NCBI GenBank assembly: GCA_028291845.1
Contig: JAQGNM010000112.1
Coordinates: forward strand, 1 to 12,445
DNA from: Massilia sp.
GTDB lineage: Bacteria > Pseudomonadota > Gammaproteobacteria > Burkholderiales > Burkholderiaceae_D
Length of the DNA: 12,445 bases
Direction: 5' to 3'
In this document: one piece after another, positions 1 through 6,847 of the stretch
Layout of the letters: each line of letters begins with the position of its first letter
How positions within the stretch are numbered: position 1 is the first letter of the stretch
Program-made: the position numbers and the translations under genes
Notes under the pieces: generated by a model
The model's input: only the letters and a program-made list of their open reading frames with translations
Told to the model about the DNA's origin: nothing
Database searches by the model: none

Positions 1-1571
1 TCACCGCGGCAGTACTCGAGCACCTGCTCCTTGGTCAGCGCCGGGTCCTTCTTGACGATGAACAGCTTGACCGCTTCTCCCGAGTTCGCGTCCGGCACAC
101 CGACGCAAGCCACTTCCAGCACTTGCGGCATCATCGACACCACCGCCTCGACTTCGTTCGGATAGACGTTGAACCCGGACACCAGGATCATGTCCTTCTT
201 GCGGTCGACGATGCGGGTGCTGCCATCCTGCTCCATGATGCCGATGTCGCCAGTGCGGAAAAACCCGTCCGAGGTCATCGATTTCAGGGTTTCATCGGGG
301 CGGTTCCAGTAGCCGGCCATTACCTGCGGGCCGCGGATGGCGATCTCGCCGCGCTCGCCCAGCGCCACTTCAAAGCCGGCGTCGTCGAGGATGCGCACCT
401 CGGTCGACGGCAGCGGCAGGCCGATGGTGCCGGTAAAACGGGTGATGTCGCAGCGATTGGCGGTGGCGACGGGAGAGGTCTCCGACAAGCCATATCCCTC
501 GACGATCGGCGTGCCGGTCACCTTCAGCCATTTGTCGGCCACCGCCTGCTGCACCGCCATGCCGCCGCCATTGCAGACGCGGTAGCTGGAGAAATCGAGC
601 TTGGCAAAATCCGGATTGTTGAGCAGGCCGTTGTAGAGCGTGTTTACCGCCGGGAAGATATTGATGCGGTACTTGCCCAGCTCTTTGACAAAACCGGGCA
701 TGTCGCGCGGGTTCGGGATCAGCACGTTCATGCCGCCCAGGCGAATCGCCATCAGCGCGCAGACGGTCAGCGCATAGATGTGATACAGCGGCAGCGCGCA
801 GACGAACTGCAGCTGCTGGCCGGCCGGCAGGGTCGACAAGGTCGGCTTCAACCACGCTTCGTTCTGCAGCACGTTGGCAATCACATTCCGGTGCAGCAGC
901 ACGGCGCCCTTCGATACGCCGGTGGTGCCGCCGGTGTACTGCAAAAAGGCGATGTCGTCGTGCTTGATGGTCGCCGGGGTGAAGGTCAAACGGCCGCCTT
1001 CGCGAATCACCTGATTGAAGGGCACCGCGTTCGGCAAGCTAAACGCCGGCACCAGCTTTTTGACTTTACGGACCACCAGGATGACGATGGCGCCTTTGAC
1101 GGTGCCCAACAAATCGCCCAAGGTGGCGACGATCACGTGTTTCACCGGCGTTTTCGCCAGCACGTGTTCGACGGTGGTCGCAAAATTTTCCAGCACGACG
1201 ATCGCCTCGGCGCCGGAGTCGATCAGTTGGTGCTCCAGTTCGCGCGCCGTGTACAGCGGATTGACGTTGACGATGACGTACCCGGCGCGCAGGACGGCTG
1301 CCAGCGCCACCGGGTACTGCAGCACATTGGGCATCATCAGCGCCACGCGGGCGCCCTGCTTGAGGCCCTTCGATTGCAGCCAGGCCGCCATTTTGCGCGA
1401 CATCGTGTCCAACTCGGCATAGGTGATCGACTTGTCCATGCAGGCGAACGCCTTGCGATCCGCGTAGCGCGTAAAAGCGTCTTCCAGCATATGGGTCAGC
1501 GACTGGTACTGGGTCCAGTCGATTTCCGCCGGCACGCCGCTCTGATACGATTTAAGCCAAAACTTGTCCAT
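1..1571 (-). CDS. fadD: Long-chain fatty-acid-CoA ligase, partial (C-terminus off the window)
   Basis: The protein is an AMP-forming ligase (ANL superfamily) that activates fatty acids with ATP and CoA to acyl-CoA. It reads without interruption from ATG at 1569-1571, which has an AAAAGAGG ribosome site 5 nt upstream, to the window edge (523 full codons). About 40 residues are missing, judging from the 565-residue paralog next door; these would carry the catalytic A10 lysine. Visible motifs are the phosphate loop YTGGTTGVSKG, the adenine motif EGYGLSET, the hinge-region DGFFRTGD, and the acyl-CoA synthetase signature VDRKKDMILVSGFNVYPNE. No signal peptide is seen, which fits a cytoplasmic or membrane-associated enzyme. 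It is the downstream member of a tandem pair: 37 of the first 60 residues are identical to the paralog. A terminator lies between the pair, so it may have its own promoter, which I cannot place. Chain-length preference cannot be read from sequence. Confidence 0.93.
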   Translation of the reverse strand, partial: MDKFWLKSYQSGVPAEIDWTQYQSLTHMLEDAFTRYADRKAFACMDKSITYAELDTMSRKMAAWLQSKGLKQGARVALMMPNVLQYPVALAAVLRAGYVIVNVNPLYTARELEHQLIDSGAEAIVVLENFATTVEHVLAKTPVKHVIVATLGDLLGTVKGAIVILVVRKVKKLVPAFSLPNAVPFNQVIREGGRLTFTPATIKHDDIAFLQYTGGTTGVSKGAVLLHRNVIANVLQNEAWLKPTLSTLPAGQQLQFVCALPLYHIYALTVCALMAIRLGGMNVLIPNPRDMPGFVKELGKYRINIFPAVNTLYNGLLNNPDFAKLDFSSYRVCNGGGMAVQQAVADKWLKVTGTPIVEGYGLSETSPVATANRCDITRFTGTIGLPLPSTEVRILDDAGFEVALGERGEIAIRGPQVMAGYWNRPDETLKSMTSDGFFRTGDIGIMEQDGSTRIVDRKKDMILVSGFNVYPNEVEAVVSMMPQVLEVACVGVPDANSGEAVKLFIVKKDPALTKEQVLEYCRG

Positions 1572-1576
1572 CCGCG

Positions 1577-1584
1577 CCTCTTTT
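1577..1584 (-). promoter_or_regulatory. Ribosome binding site of the downstream fadD
   Basis: The minus strand reads AAAAGAGG and then 5 nt before the ATG at 1571. It supports this start and shows that the downstream ligase has its own translation start after the intergenic terminator. Confidence 0.6.
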
Positions 1585-1587
1585 ACT

Positions 1588-1629
1588 AAAAAACAAAAAA
1601 CTAAAAAACTAAAAACTCAAACAATAAAA
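1588..1629. repeat. A-tract array between the two fadD genes
   Basis: On the plus strand there are successive runs of A6, A6, A6 and A5 at 1588-1593, 1595-1600, 1603-1608 and 1611-1615, separated by C or CT, followed by another A run that becomes the U-tract of the adjacent terminator. The period is 7-8 bp. On the transcribed minus strand this is an almost pure T/U-rich 5' leader of the downstream ligase. It could be an extended termination region, a low-complexity slippage tract or a bent promoter-proximal segment; the sequence does not decide. Confidence 0.6.
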
Positions 1630-1650
1630 AACGCCCGGCGACCGGGCGTT
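1624..1650 (-). terminator. Rho-independent terminator after the upstream fadD
   Basis: The minus strand has a 9-bp perfect stem AACGCCCGG / CCGGGCGTT (1650-1642 with 1638-1630), a 3-nt loop, and then a T-rich run (TTTTTTATT across the stem foot and beyond). It lies 35 nt past the stop of the 565-residue ligase, so it should end that transcript before the downstream paralog. Some read-through to the paralog remains possible. Confidence 0.85.
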
Positions 1651-1659
1651 ACGGTGGAG

Positions 1660-1673
1660 GGACCCGCGGGTCC
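1660..1673. repeat. 14-bp perfect palindrome after the fadD stop
   Basis: GGACCCGCGGGTCC is its own reverse complement. It sits between the ligase stop codon (1685) and the terminator hairpin (1630-1650). In RNA it could form a short hairpin in front of the terminator. It has no T-run of its own. Confidence 0.6.
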
Positions 1674-1684
1674 GTCCATCCTCG

Positions 1685-3382
1685 TCACGCAGCCCGCTTG
1701 GCCGATTCCGCCGGGGTCTCGTCGCGCAGCACGCGGCGCAGGATCTTGCCGACGTTGGTCTTCGGCAGATCGTTGCGGAACTCGATGTACTTCGGCTTTT
1801 TATAGCCGGTCAGCTGCTCCTTGCAGTAGTCCATCAGCTGCTCCTTGGTCAGCGCCGGGTCCTTGCGCACCACGAATACCTTGACCGCTTCGCCGGAGTG
1901 CTCGTCGGGCACGCCGATGACGGCGCATTCGAGCACGCCCGGATGGGCGGCGATCACGCCTTCGAGCTCGTTCGGGTAGCCGTTAAAACCCGACACCAGG
2001 ATCATGTCTTTCTTGCGGTCGACGATTTTCACCGCGCCGCTGGCATCCATCACGCCGACGTCGCCGGATTTGAAGAAGCCGTTCGACGTCATCACCTTGG
2101 CGGTCTCGTCGGGGCGGTTCCAGTAGCCGACCATCACCTGCGGGCCGCGGATGGCGATTTCGCCGCGCTCGCCCAGCGGCACTTCCTCGCCGTCGTCGTC
2201 GAGAATGGCGATATCGGTCGACGGCACCGGCAGGCCGATGGTGCCGGAAAAGCCATCCATATTGGCCGGATTGCAGGTGGCCACCGGCGAGGTCTCGGAC
2301 AGGCCATAGCCTTCGATGATCGACACCCCGGTGATGGCTCGCCACTTGTCGTTGACCGCCTGCTGCACCGCCATGCCGCCGCCGTTAGCGATTTTCAGGC
2401 CGGAGAAATCGACCGCGCCGAAATCCGGATGGTTGACCAGCGCGTTGTACAGGGTATTCACCGCCGGCAGCATGTTGACCTTGTACTTGCGCAGCTCCTT
2501 GACGAAGCCGCCGACATCGCGCGGATTCGGTATCAGGATGTTGAGCGCGCCGACGCGCATGCCCCACATGGCGCAGCAGGTCAGCGCGAAGATGTGGTAC
2601 AGCGGCAGGGCGCAGACGATGGTGGTCTGTTCGCCGCCCGACTGGCCGAGCACCGGCGCCGACCAGGCTTCCGACTGCAGCAGATTGGCGATGATGTTGC
2701 GGTGGCTGAGGGTGGCGCCTTTCGACACCCCGGTGGTGCCGCCGGTGTACTGCAAAAAGGCGATGTCGCGCGGCGTACTGGCGACCGCCGCAAACTGCAT
2801 TTTGGCGCCCTGCGCCAGCATGTCCTTGAAACGCACCGTGTTGGGCAGGCTGAATTCCGGGACCATCTTCTTGACGTTGCGGACCACGAAATTGACGATG
2901 GCGCCCTTGGCGCCGCCCAGCATTTCGCCCATGCTGGCCACCACGATGTGCTTGACGCCGGTGCGCGGCAGCACCTGCTGCAAGGTGTGCGCGAAATTCT
3001 CCAGGACGATGATCGCTTCGCAGCCGGAATCGACCAGCTGGTGCTCGAGTTCACGCGGGGTATACAAGGGGTTGACATTGACCACCGTGTAGCCGGCGCG
3101 CAGGATGGCGGCGATGGCGATCGGGTACTGCAGCACGTTGGGCATCATGATGGCCACGCGCGCGCCCTTTTGCATGCCGCGGCTCTGCAGCCAGGCGGCG
3201 GCGCGGCGCGAGTACTGGTCGAGCTCCGCATAGGTGAGGAACTTGTCCATGCAAACGTAAGCGTTGCGCTCGGCATATTTGACGAAGGACTCGTCGAGCA
3301 ACTGGACCAGCGAATGGTACTGGTCGGGATCGATCTCCGCCGGCACACCAGGGGGATAAGATTTCAGCCAAATTTTGTCCAT
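1685..3382 (-). CDS. fadD: Long-chain fatty-acid-CoA ligase (565 aa)
   Basis: This is a full-length AMP-forming acyl-CoA synthetase, close to the usual 560-residue FadD size. It makes acyl-CoA from free fatty acid, ATP and CoA in the cytoplasm or at the inner membrane. Motifs: phosphate loop YTGGTTGVSKG at 212-222, EGYGLSET at 357-364, hinge and ribose-binding region NGFFKSGD (434-441, D441) with VDRKKDM (R456), and catalytic A10 lysine K546 in NVGKILRR. The ATG at 3380-3382 has AAAGG 7 nt upstream. One oddity is SGFNGYPNELE at the acyl-CoA synthetase signature: the paralog and usual FadD proteins have Val where this has Gly468, a single GTC/GGC base change. It is the upstream member of the tandem pair and is followed by a strong terminator. 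It probably has a different chain-length preference or regulation from the paralog, which is inference. Confidence 0.95.
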   Translation of the reverse strand: MDKIWLKSYPPGVPAEIDPDQYHSLVQLLDESFVKYAERNAYVCMDKFLTYAELDQYSRRAAAWLQSRGMQKGARVAIMMPNVLQYPIAIAAILRAGYTVVNVNPLYTPRELEHQLVDSGCEAIIVLENFAHTLQQVLPRTGVKHIVVASMGEMLGGAKGAIVNFVVRNVKKMVPEFSLPNTVRFKDMLAQGAKMQFAAVASTPRDIAFLQYTGGTTGVSKGATLSHRNIIANLLQSEAWSAPVLGQSGGEQTTIVCALPLYHIFALTCCAMWGMRVGALNILIPNPRDVGGFVKELRKYKVNMLPAVNTLYNALVNHPDFGAVDFSGLKIANGGGMAVQQAVNDKWRAITGVSIIEGYGLSETSPVATCNPANMDGFSGTIGLPVPSTDIAILDDDGEEVPLGERGEIAIRGPQVMVGYWNRPDETAKVMTSNGFFKSGDVGVMDASGAVKIVDRKKDMILVSGFNGYPNELEGVIAAHPGVLECAVIGVPDEHSGEAVKVFVVRKDPALTKEQLMDYCKEQLTGYKKPKYIEFRNDLPKTNVGKILRRVLRDETPAESAKRAA

Positions 3383-3402
3383 CGGGATGCCTTTGTCTCG
3401 TA

Positions 3403-3440
3403 ATTATCGTTATTTGCGCCGTCGGGGGTGCAATCTTATA
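3403..3440 (-). promoter_or_regulatory. Candidate promoter of the upstream fadD
   Basis: Two minus-strand -10-like hexamers occur in the 149-bp gap between the lipoprotein stop and the ligase start: GATAAT (3408-3403), with TTGCAC 19 bp upstream (3433-3428), and TATAAG (3440-3435), with no good -35. Neither is a convincing full promoter. No terminator is visible after the lipoprotein gene, so read-through from it is also possible. Confidence 0.25.
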
Positions 3441-3531
3441 AAGGTGCTCCCGTGAGATGCTATCGGGCAGTGGCGTTGAAGGCAAGCGCTTTTGTCCAGA
3501 TTCGAAGGCGCGCTCTAACCTGCCAGGCAGC

Positions 3532-4608
3532 TTATTCGTCCTGGGTGCTCGATGGCGCGACGCCGCCCAGCGCCACCAGGCGCCGGTGGCGCTCCGGCTT
3601 GTCGAGCGCAGCCAGGCGGCGCGCGGCCGCGTAAAAGGCAGGGAAGCTGCCTTCGCGCTTGAGCAGGTTTCTGAACGCCGGCACGAAATCGCTGTAGGTC
3701 GCCACCGCCGCCAGGTGGGCGTTCGACAGCGGCTCCGCAAAGAAGCGGTCGTAGCCGGCGTAACCGCCCCAGCGCACTTTCAGCGCCGCATAGTCGAGCT
3801 GCAGCTGGGCGAACAGGCGCTTTTTTTCAGCCAGTTTGGCGCCATCGCCGGCGCTCGATTTGTAGTTGGCTTCGAGCGCGCGGCGGCAGGCCAGCAGCAG
3901 CTGCAGAAAATCCTGCCGGCGCACGGTGTAGCGCGCGTAGTTCTCGCGCATGGCCTGGTTACCGAAGCGCTCGAGCCACTGCTCGACACCGGCCTCCTCC
4001 ACCGCGCTGGCGAACGATTCGTTGAACTGCGAGTCGCCGGCGACGTACACCACCTGGTGCGACAGCTCGTGAAAAATCAGCCGCGCCAGTTCGGCGTCGG
4101 GATAGTTGATGAACGTCGAGATCAGCGGATCGTTGAAGTAGCCGAGCGTCGAATAAGCCGACACGCCGCCCACCTGGACGTCGTAGCCGGCCTCGCGCAG
4201 CTCCTTGGCGTACGCCGCCGCATCTTCCTTGCCGTAGTACCCCCGGTAGTTGACGCAGCCGGCCACCGGGAAGCACCACTGGATCGGTTTCATCGACAGC
4301 GCCGGCGTGGCGACGACGTTCCACACCACGAAGGGGCGCGAAAGCGCCGTGTAGTTGCGGTAGCTCTTGTTGTCGGGCAGGGCCAGCCTGGCCACCGCGA
4401 AGGCGCGGATCTGGCGCGCGGCGGCCAGCCGGATTTTCAGTTGCGGCGTGGTGGCCGGATCGGCGATCACCTCGTCGATCGGGCGCGAATCGGCCAGCAG
4501 TGCGATTTGCCCCTGTGCCGCCTGGGTGTAGTAGCCAAGGGTGGAGCAGCCGGCCAGGCCGGCGGCGACGGCGCCGGCGCCGAGAACGAGACGCCACTGC
4601 AGCTTCAT
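3532..4608 (-). CDS. Putative zinc aminopeptidase lipoprotein (358 aa)
   Basis: The protein resembles the predicted aminopeptidase family COG4324 / Pfam Aminopep (formerly DUF2265), whose physiological substrate I do not know. It begins with a short lipoprotein signal: hydrophobic residues 7-19 and lipobox LAGC with Cys21 as the lipidation site, so it should be anchored on the periplasmic side. The zinc-binding HExxH motif is HELSH (H180, E181, H184). NESFA at 196-200 offers E197 as a likely third ligand, as in gluzincins; that assignment is inference. C108, C112-type cysteines nearby (WCFPVAGC, 111-118) could form a disulphide. Its ATG overlaps the stop codon of the oxidoreductase gene upstream in ATGA (4605-4608), which fixes the start and suggests translational coupling. 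Peptidase activity is predicted from the motif only. Confidence 0.85.
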   Translation of the reverse strand: MKLQWRLVLGAGAVAAGLAGCSTLGYYTQAAQGQIALLADSRPIDEVIADPATTPQLKIRLAAARQIRAFAVARLALPDNKSYRNYTALSRPFVVWNVVATPALSMKPIQWCFPVAGCVNYRGYYGKEDAAAYAKELREAGYDVQVGGVSAYSTLGYFNDPLISTFINYPDAELARLIFHELSHQVVYVAGDSQFNESFASAVEEAGVEQWLERFGNQAMRENYARYTVRRQDFLQLLLACRRALEANYKSSAGDGAKLAEKKRLFAQLQLDYAALKVRWGGYAGYDRFFAEPLSNAHLAAVATYSDFVPAFRNLLKREGSFPAFYAAARRLAALDKPERHRRLVALGGVAPSSTQDE

Positions 4609-6683
4609 GATGGCGCTTTTTCCACTTCGACCAGGGTATCGTAAAAGGTCGGCGCGCGGCCCATGTCGGTCAAGCGCTGGCTGGTGACCTGGTTAGCGTT
4701 CTTGCCGTCGCTCGACAGCTTTTTCCACCAGATCGACAGGCCCACCACCAGGCCCTGTCTGGCCTTCTCCGTCACCCTGGCCCTGGCGACGAACGAGCCG
4801 CGCTCGTTGAAAATGCGCGCCATGTCGCCGTGATGGATGCCGCGGGCGTCGGCGTCGGCCGGGTGGATGTCCAGATACGGCTCGCCGTCGACGCCGCGCA
4901 GGCTCTTGATGTTGACGAACGTCGAATTCAAGAAATTGCGCGCCGGCGGAGAAATCATCGCCAGCGGAAACCGTTTAGCCAGTTCGGGGTTCGACGCCGC
5001 CGACTCGTACGGCGCAATGTAGGCAGGCAGCGGATCGAGGCCGTCGGCCAGCATGGACGCCGAATAAAACTCGCATTTGCCCGATGGCGTAAAAAAGCCG
5101 CCGTCGGCGAACGGCGCATCGGCCACCACCAGCTTTTGCCACCCCGTGCGTTTTAATGATTCCCAGTCGAAGTGGATGGCGCGCGGGTGCCGCTTGTCGA
5201 AGGCTTTCGCGGCCAACTGGTCGTCGGTCTCGCTGAAACAGGGGTCGGTAAAACCCATGCGCGCCGCCAGCAACCTGAAAATCTCGGTGTTCGGTTTGGC
5301 CTCGCCCATCGGAGAAATCGCCGCGTTATTGGCCATCATGTACAGGTGGCCGTACGCCAGGTGGGCGTCGATGTGCTCGAGCTGGGTGGTTGCCGGCAGC
5401 AGGATGTCGGCGTAGTCGGCGCTGTCGGTTTGAAAATGCTCGAGGACGACGGTGAACAAATCCTCGCGCAGGAAGCCGCGCATGACCTTATCCGAGTCCG
5501 GTGCGATGGCCAGCGGGTTGGCGTTGTAGACGATGACCGCTTCCACCTTCGGACCGAAGTCGGGCGAGGCGGCGCGCAATAAATCGTCCCCGATGGTGGT
5601 CATGTTGATGGTGCGGACCGGAGACTTTTTCAAATCGGGACGCTGCAGCGCCACCCGGTCGGCGGGGAAGGCGCCGGAGGTCGACAGCTGTACGCCGCCG
5701 GCCGCGTGACGCCAGGCGCCGACCAGGGCCGGCAGGCAGGCGATATTACGCACCGCCATGCCGCCGCCGGCGACGCGCTGTACGCCGTAGTTGACGCGGA
5801 TCGCCACCGGCTCACCGCGCCGTGCGGCCTGGCCGTATTCGCGCGCCAGGCCGATGACTTCGTTCGATGTCAGGCCGCAAATGGCGGCGGTGTGGGCCGG
5901 CGTCCATTCCTTCACGCGCTCTTTGAGCGCTTCGAAGCCGAGCGTGTGGCGCGCCACGTAATCGTTGTCGAGCAAATTTTCGGCGATCAGCACATGCATC
6001 AGGCCCAGCGCCAGGGCAGCATCGGTGCCGGGCAGCAGGGCAATATGTTGATGGCATTTTTCGGCCGTCAGCGAGCGGTAGGGGTCGATGGCGATCAGGC
6101 GCGCGCCGCGCCGCTTGGCTTCCTGGGCGCGGGTCCAGAAGTGCAGGTTGGAGGCGATCGGGTTACCGCCCCAGATGATGATCAGTTTGGCGTCCTGAAA
6201 CTGCTCGATGTCGGTGCCCATCGCCGCGCCGATGCTGTATTTGTAGCCGGTGATGCCGGCGGTGGCGCAGATGGTGCGGTCCAGGTTCGATGCGCCCAGC
6301 TGGTTGAAAAAGCGCGCCGACATCGACTCGCCCTGCACCAGCCCCATGGTGCCGGCATAACTGTAGGGCAGGATCGCCTGCGGATCGTGAGCCGCGATGC
6401 TGGTCAGTTTTGCAGCGATGGTGTCGATCGCTTCCTCCCAGCTGATCCGCTCGAATTTGCCTTCTCCCTTGGCGCCGACCCGGCGCATCGGGAACAGCAA
6501 GCGCTCGGGATGATAGGTGCGCTCGGCGTACCTCGACACCTTGGTGCACAGCACGCCGGCGGTGGTCGGATGATCGGGATCGCCTTTTACTGCAGTGGCG
6601 ACGCCGTCCTCCACCGTAATTAACATGGCGCAGGTGTCGGGGCAGTCGTGCGGGCAGGTCGCGCGCACTTGTTCGATGAGCAT
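4605..6683 (-). CDS. Molybdopterin (bis-MGD) oxidoreductase, uncharacterised (692 aa)
   Basis: This belongs to the DMSO reductase superfamily (BisC/COG0243 type). Three domains are recognisable: an N-terminal [4Fe-4S] domain with C10-x3-C14-x3-C18-x27-C46 (CPHDCPDTC then GVLC); the large molybdopterin-binding core, including IIIWGGNPIASN; and a C-terminal dinucleotide-binding domain, roughly residues 570-692, ending near NANQVTSQRLTDMGRAPT. C139 in DRTICATAG aligns by eye with the Mo-ligand Cys/Sec of formate dehydrogenases, which is inference. There is no twin-arginine signal, so it should be cytoplasmic. I start at ATG 6681-6683 because homologs begin just before the cluster motif; an upstream in-frame ATG at 6768-6770 would add 29 non-homologous-looking residues. 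No clear Shine-Dalgarno site precedes 6683. No electron-transfer subunit or cofactor gene is adjacent. The substrate is unknown. It overlaps the lipoprotein gene downstream by 4 bp. Confidence 0.9.
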   Translation of the reverse strand: MLIEQVRATCPHDCPDTCAMLITVEDGVATAVKGDPDHPTTAGVLCTKVSRYAERTYHPERLLFPMRRVGAKGEGKFERISWEEAIDTIAAKLTSIAAHDPQAILPYSYAGTMGLVQGESMSARFFNQLGASNLDRTICATAGITGYKYSIGAAMGTDIEQFQDAKLIIIWGGNPIASNLHFWTRAQEAKRRGARLIAIDPYRSLTAEKCHQHIALLPGTDAALALGLMHVLIAENLLDNDYVARHTLGFEALKERVKEWTPAHTAAICGLTSNEVIGLAREYGQAARRGEPVAIRVNYGVQRVAGGGMAVRNIACLPALVGAWRHAAGGVQLSTSGAFPADRVALQRPDLKKSPVRTINMTTIGDDLLRAASPDFGPKVEAVIVYNANPLAIAPDSDKVMRGFLREDLFTVVLEHFQTDSADYADILLPATTQLEHIDAHLAYGHLYMMANNAAISPMGEAKPNTEIFRLLAARMGFTDPCFSETDDQLAAKAFDKRHPRAIHFDWESLKRTGWQKLVVADAPFADGGFFTPSGKCEFYSASMLADGLDPLPAYIAPYESAASNPELAKRFPLAMISPPARNFLNSTFVNIKSLRGVDGEPYLDIHPADADARGIHHGDMARIFNERGSFVARARVTEKARQGLVVGLSIWWKKLSSDGKNANQVTSQRLTDMGRAPTFYDTLVEVEKAPS

Positions 6684-6716
6684 GGGAGGGCAAAGTGAGG
6701 GCTGCGAAGCTTCTAC

Positions 6717-6722
6717 TTTATA
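6717..6722 (-). promoter_or_regulatory. Candidate -10 box for the oxidoreductase gene
   Basis: The minus strand reads TATAAA 33 bp upstream of the chosen ATG (6683). The hexamer 17 bp further upstream, CTCAAC, is a poor -35. Initiation here would exclude the longer in-frame start at 6770 and so supports the 692-residue protein. Confidence 0.35.
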
Positions 6723-6778
6723 CGATTTCCGCAGGCAAAGTTGAGCGCTGCGCCGAAGCTCACCGTGCATGTACCGGC

Positions 6779-6814
6779 AGGGCTACAAGTAGGGCTAAAA
6801 GTAGGGCTACAATA
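6779..6814. repeat. Three tandem 12-bp repeats in a divergent promoter region
   Basis: AGGGCTACAAGT (6779-6790), AGGGCTAAAAGT (6791-6802) and AGGGCTACAATA (6803-6814) lie head to tail with no spacer. The third unit contains the TACAAT hexamer that is the best -10 for the amidohydrolase. They may be operator sites or a small tandem duplication of a promoter element. Confidence 0.75.
6808..6813 (+). promoter_or_regulatory. Candidate -10 box for the amidohydrolase
   Basis: TACAAT matches the sigma-70 -10 consensus at five of six positions and lies 34 bp before the ATG, giving a leader of about 28 nt. The -35 position falls in the first repeat unit (ACAAGT, 17-bp spacing) and does not match consensus, so an activator or another sigma contact may be needed. 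Confidence 0.4.
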
Positions 6815-6847
6815 CGCTTAACAATCGATCATCACCTGGAGACTCCT

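Noticed and set aside
123..1589. Long plus-strand open frame of 488 codons opposite the downstream fadD
   Set aside because: It is the antisense shadow of the ligase. The minus frame carries all family motifs. The 501-codon frame at 1898-3403 resembles it only because the sense genes are paralogs.
3457..4644. 395-codon plus-strand frame opposite the lipoprotein gene
   Set aside because: Composition is rich in Arg, Gly and His, as expected of the antisense of GC-rich coding DNA; no recognisable motif. The minus strand encodes the HELSH lipoprotein.
6684..6770. N-terminal extension of the oxidoreductase to an upstream ATG
   Set aside because: The 29 extra residues show no signal peptide or family similarity, and the candidate -10 lies inside the extension.
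6695..6847. N-terminal extension of the amidohydrolase by 51 codons
   Set aside because: The extension crosses the promoter-like repeats and lacks family features; GGAG and ATG at 6838-6850 give a standard start.
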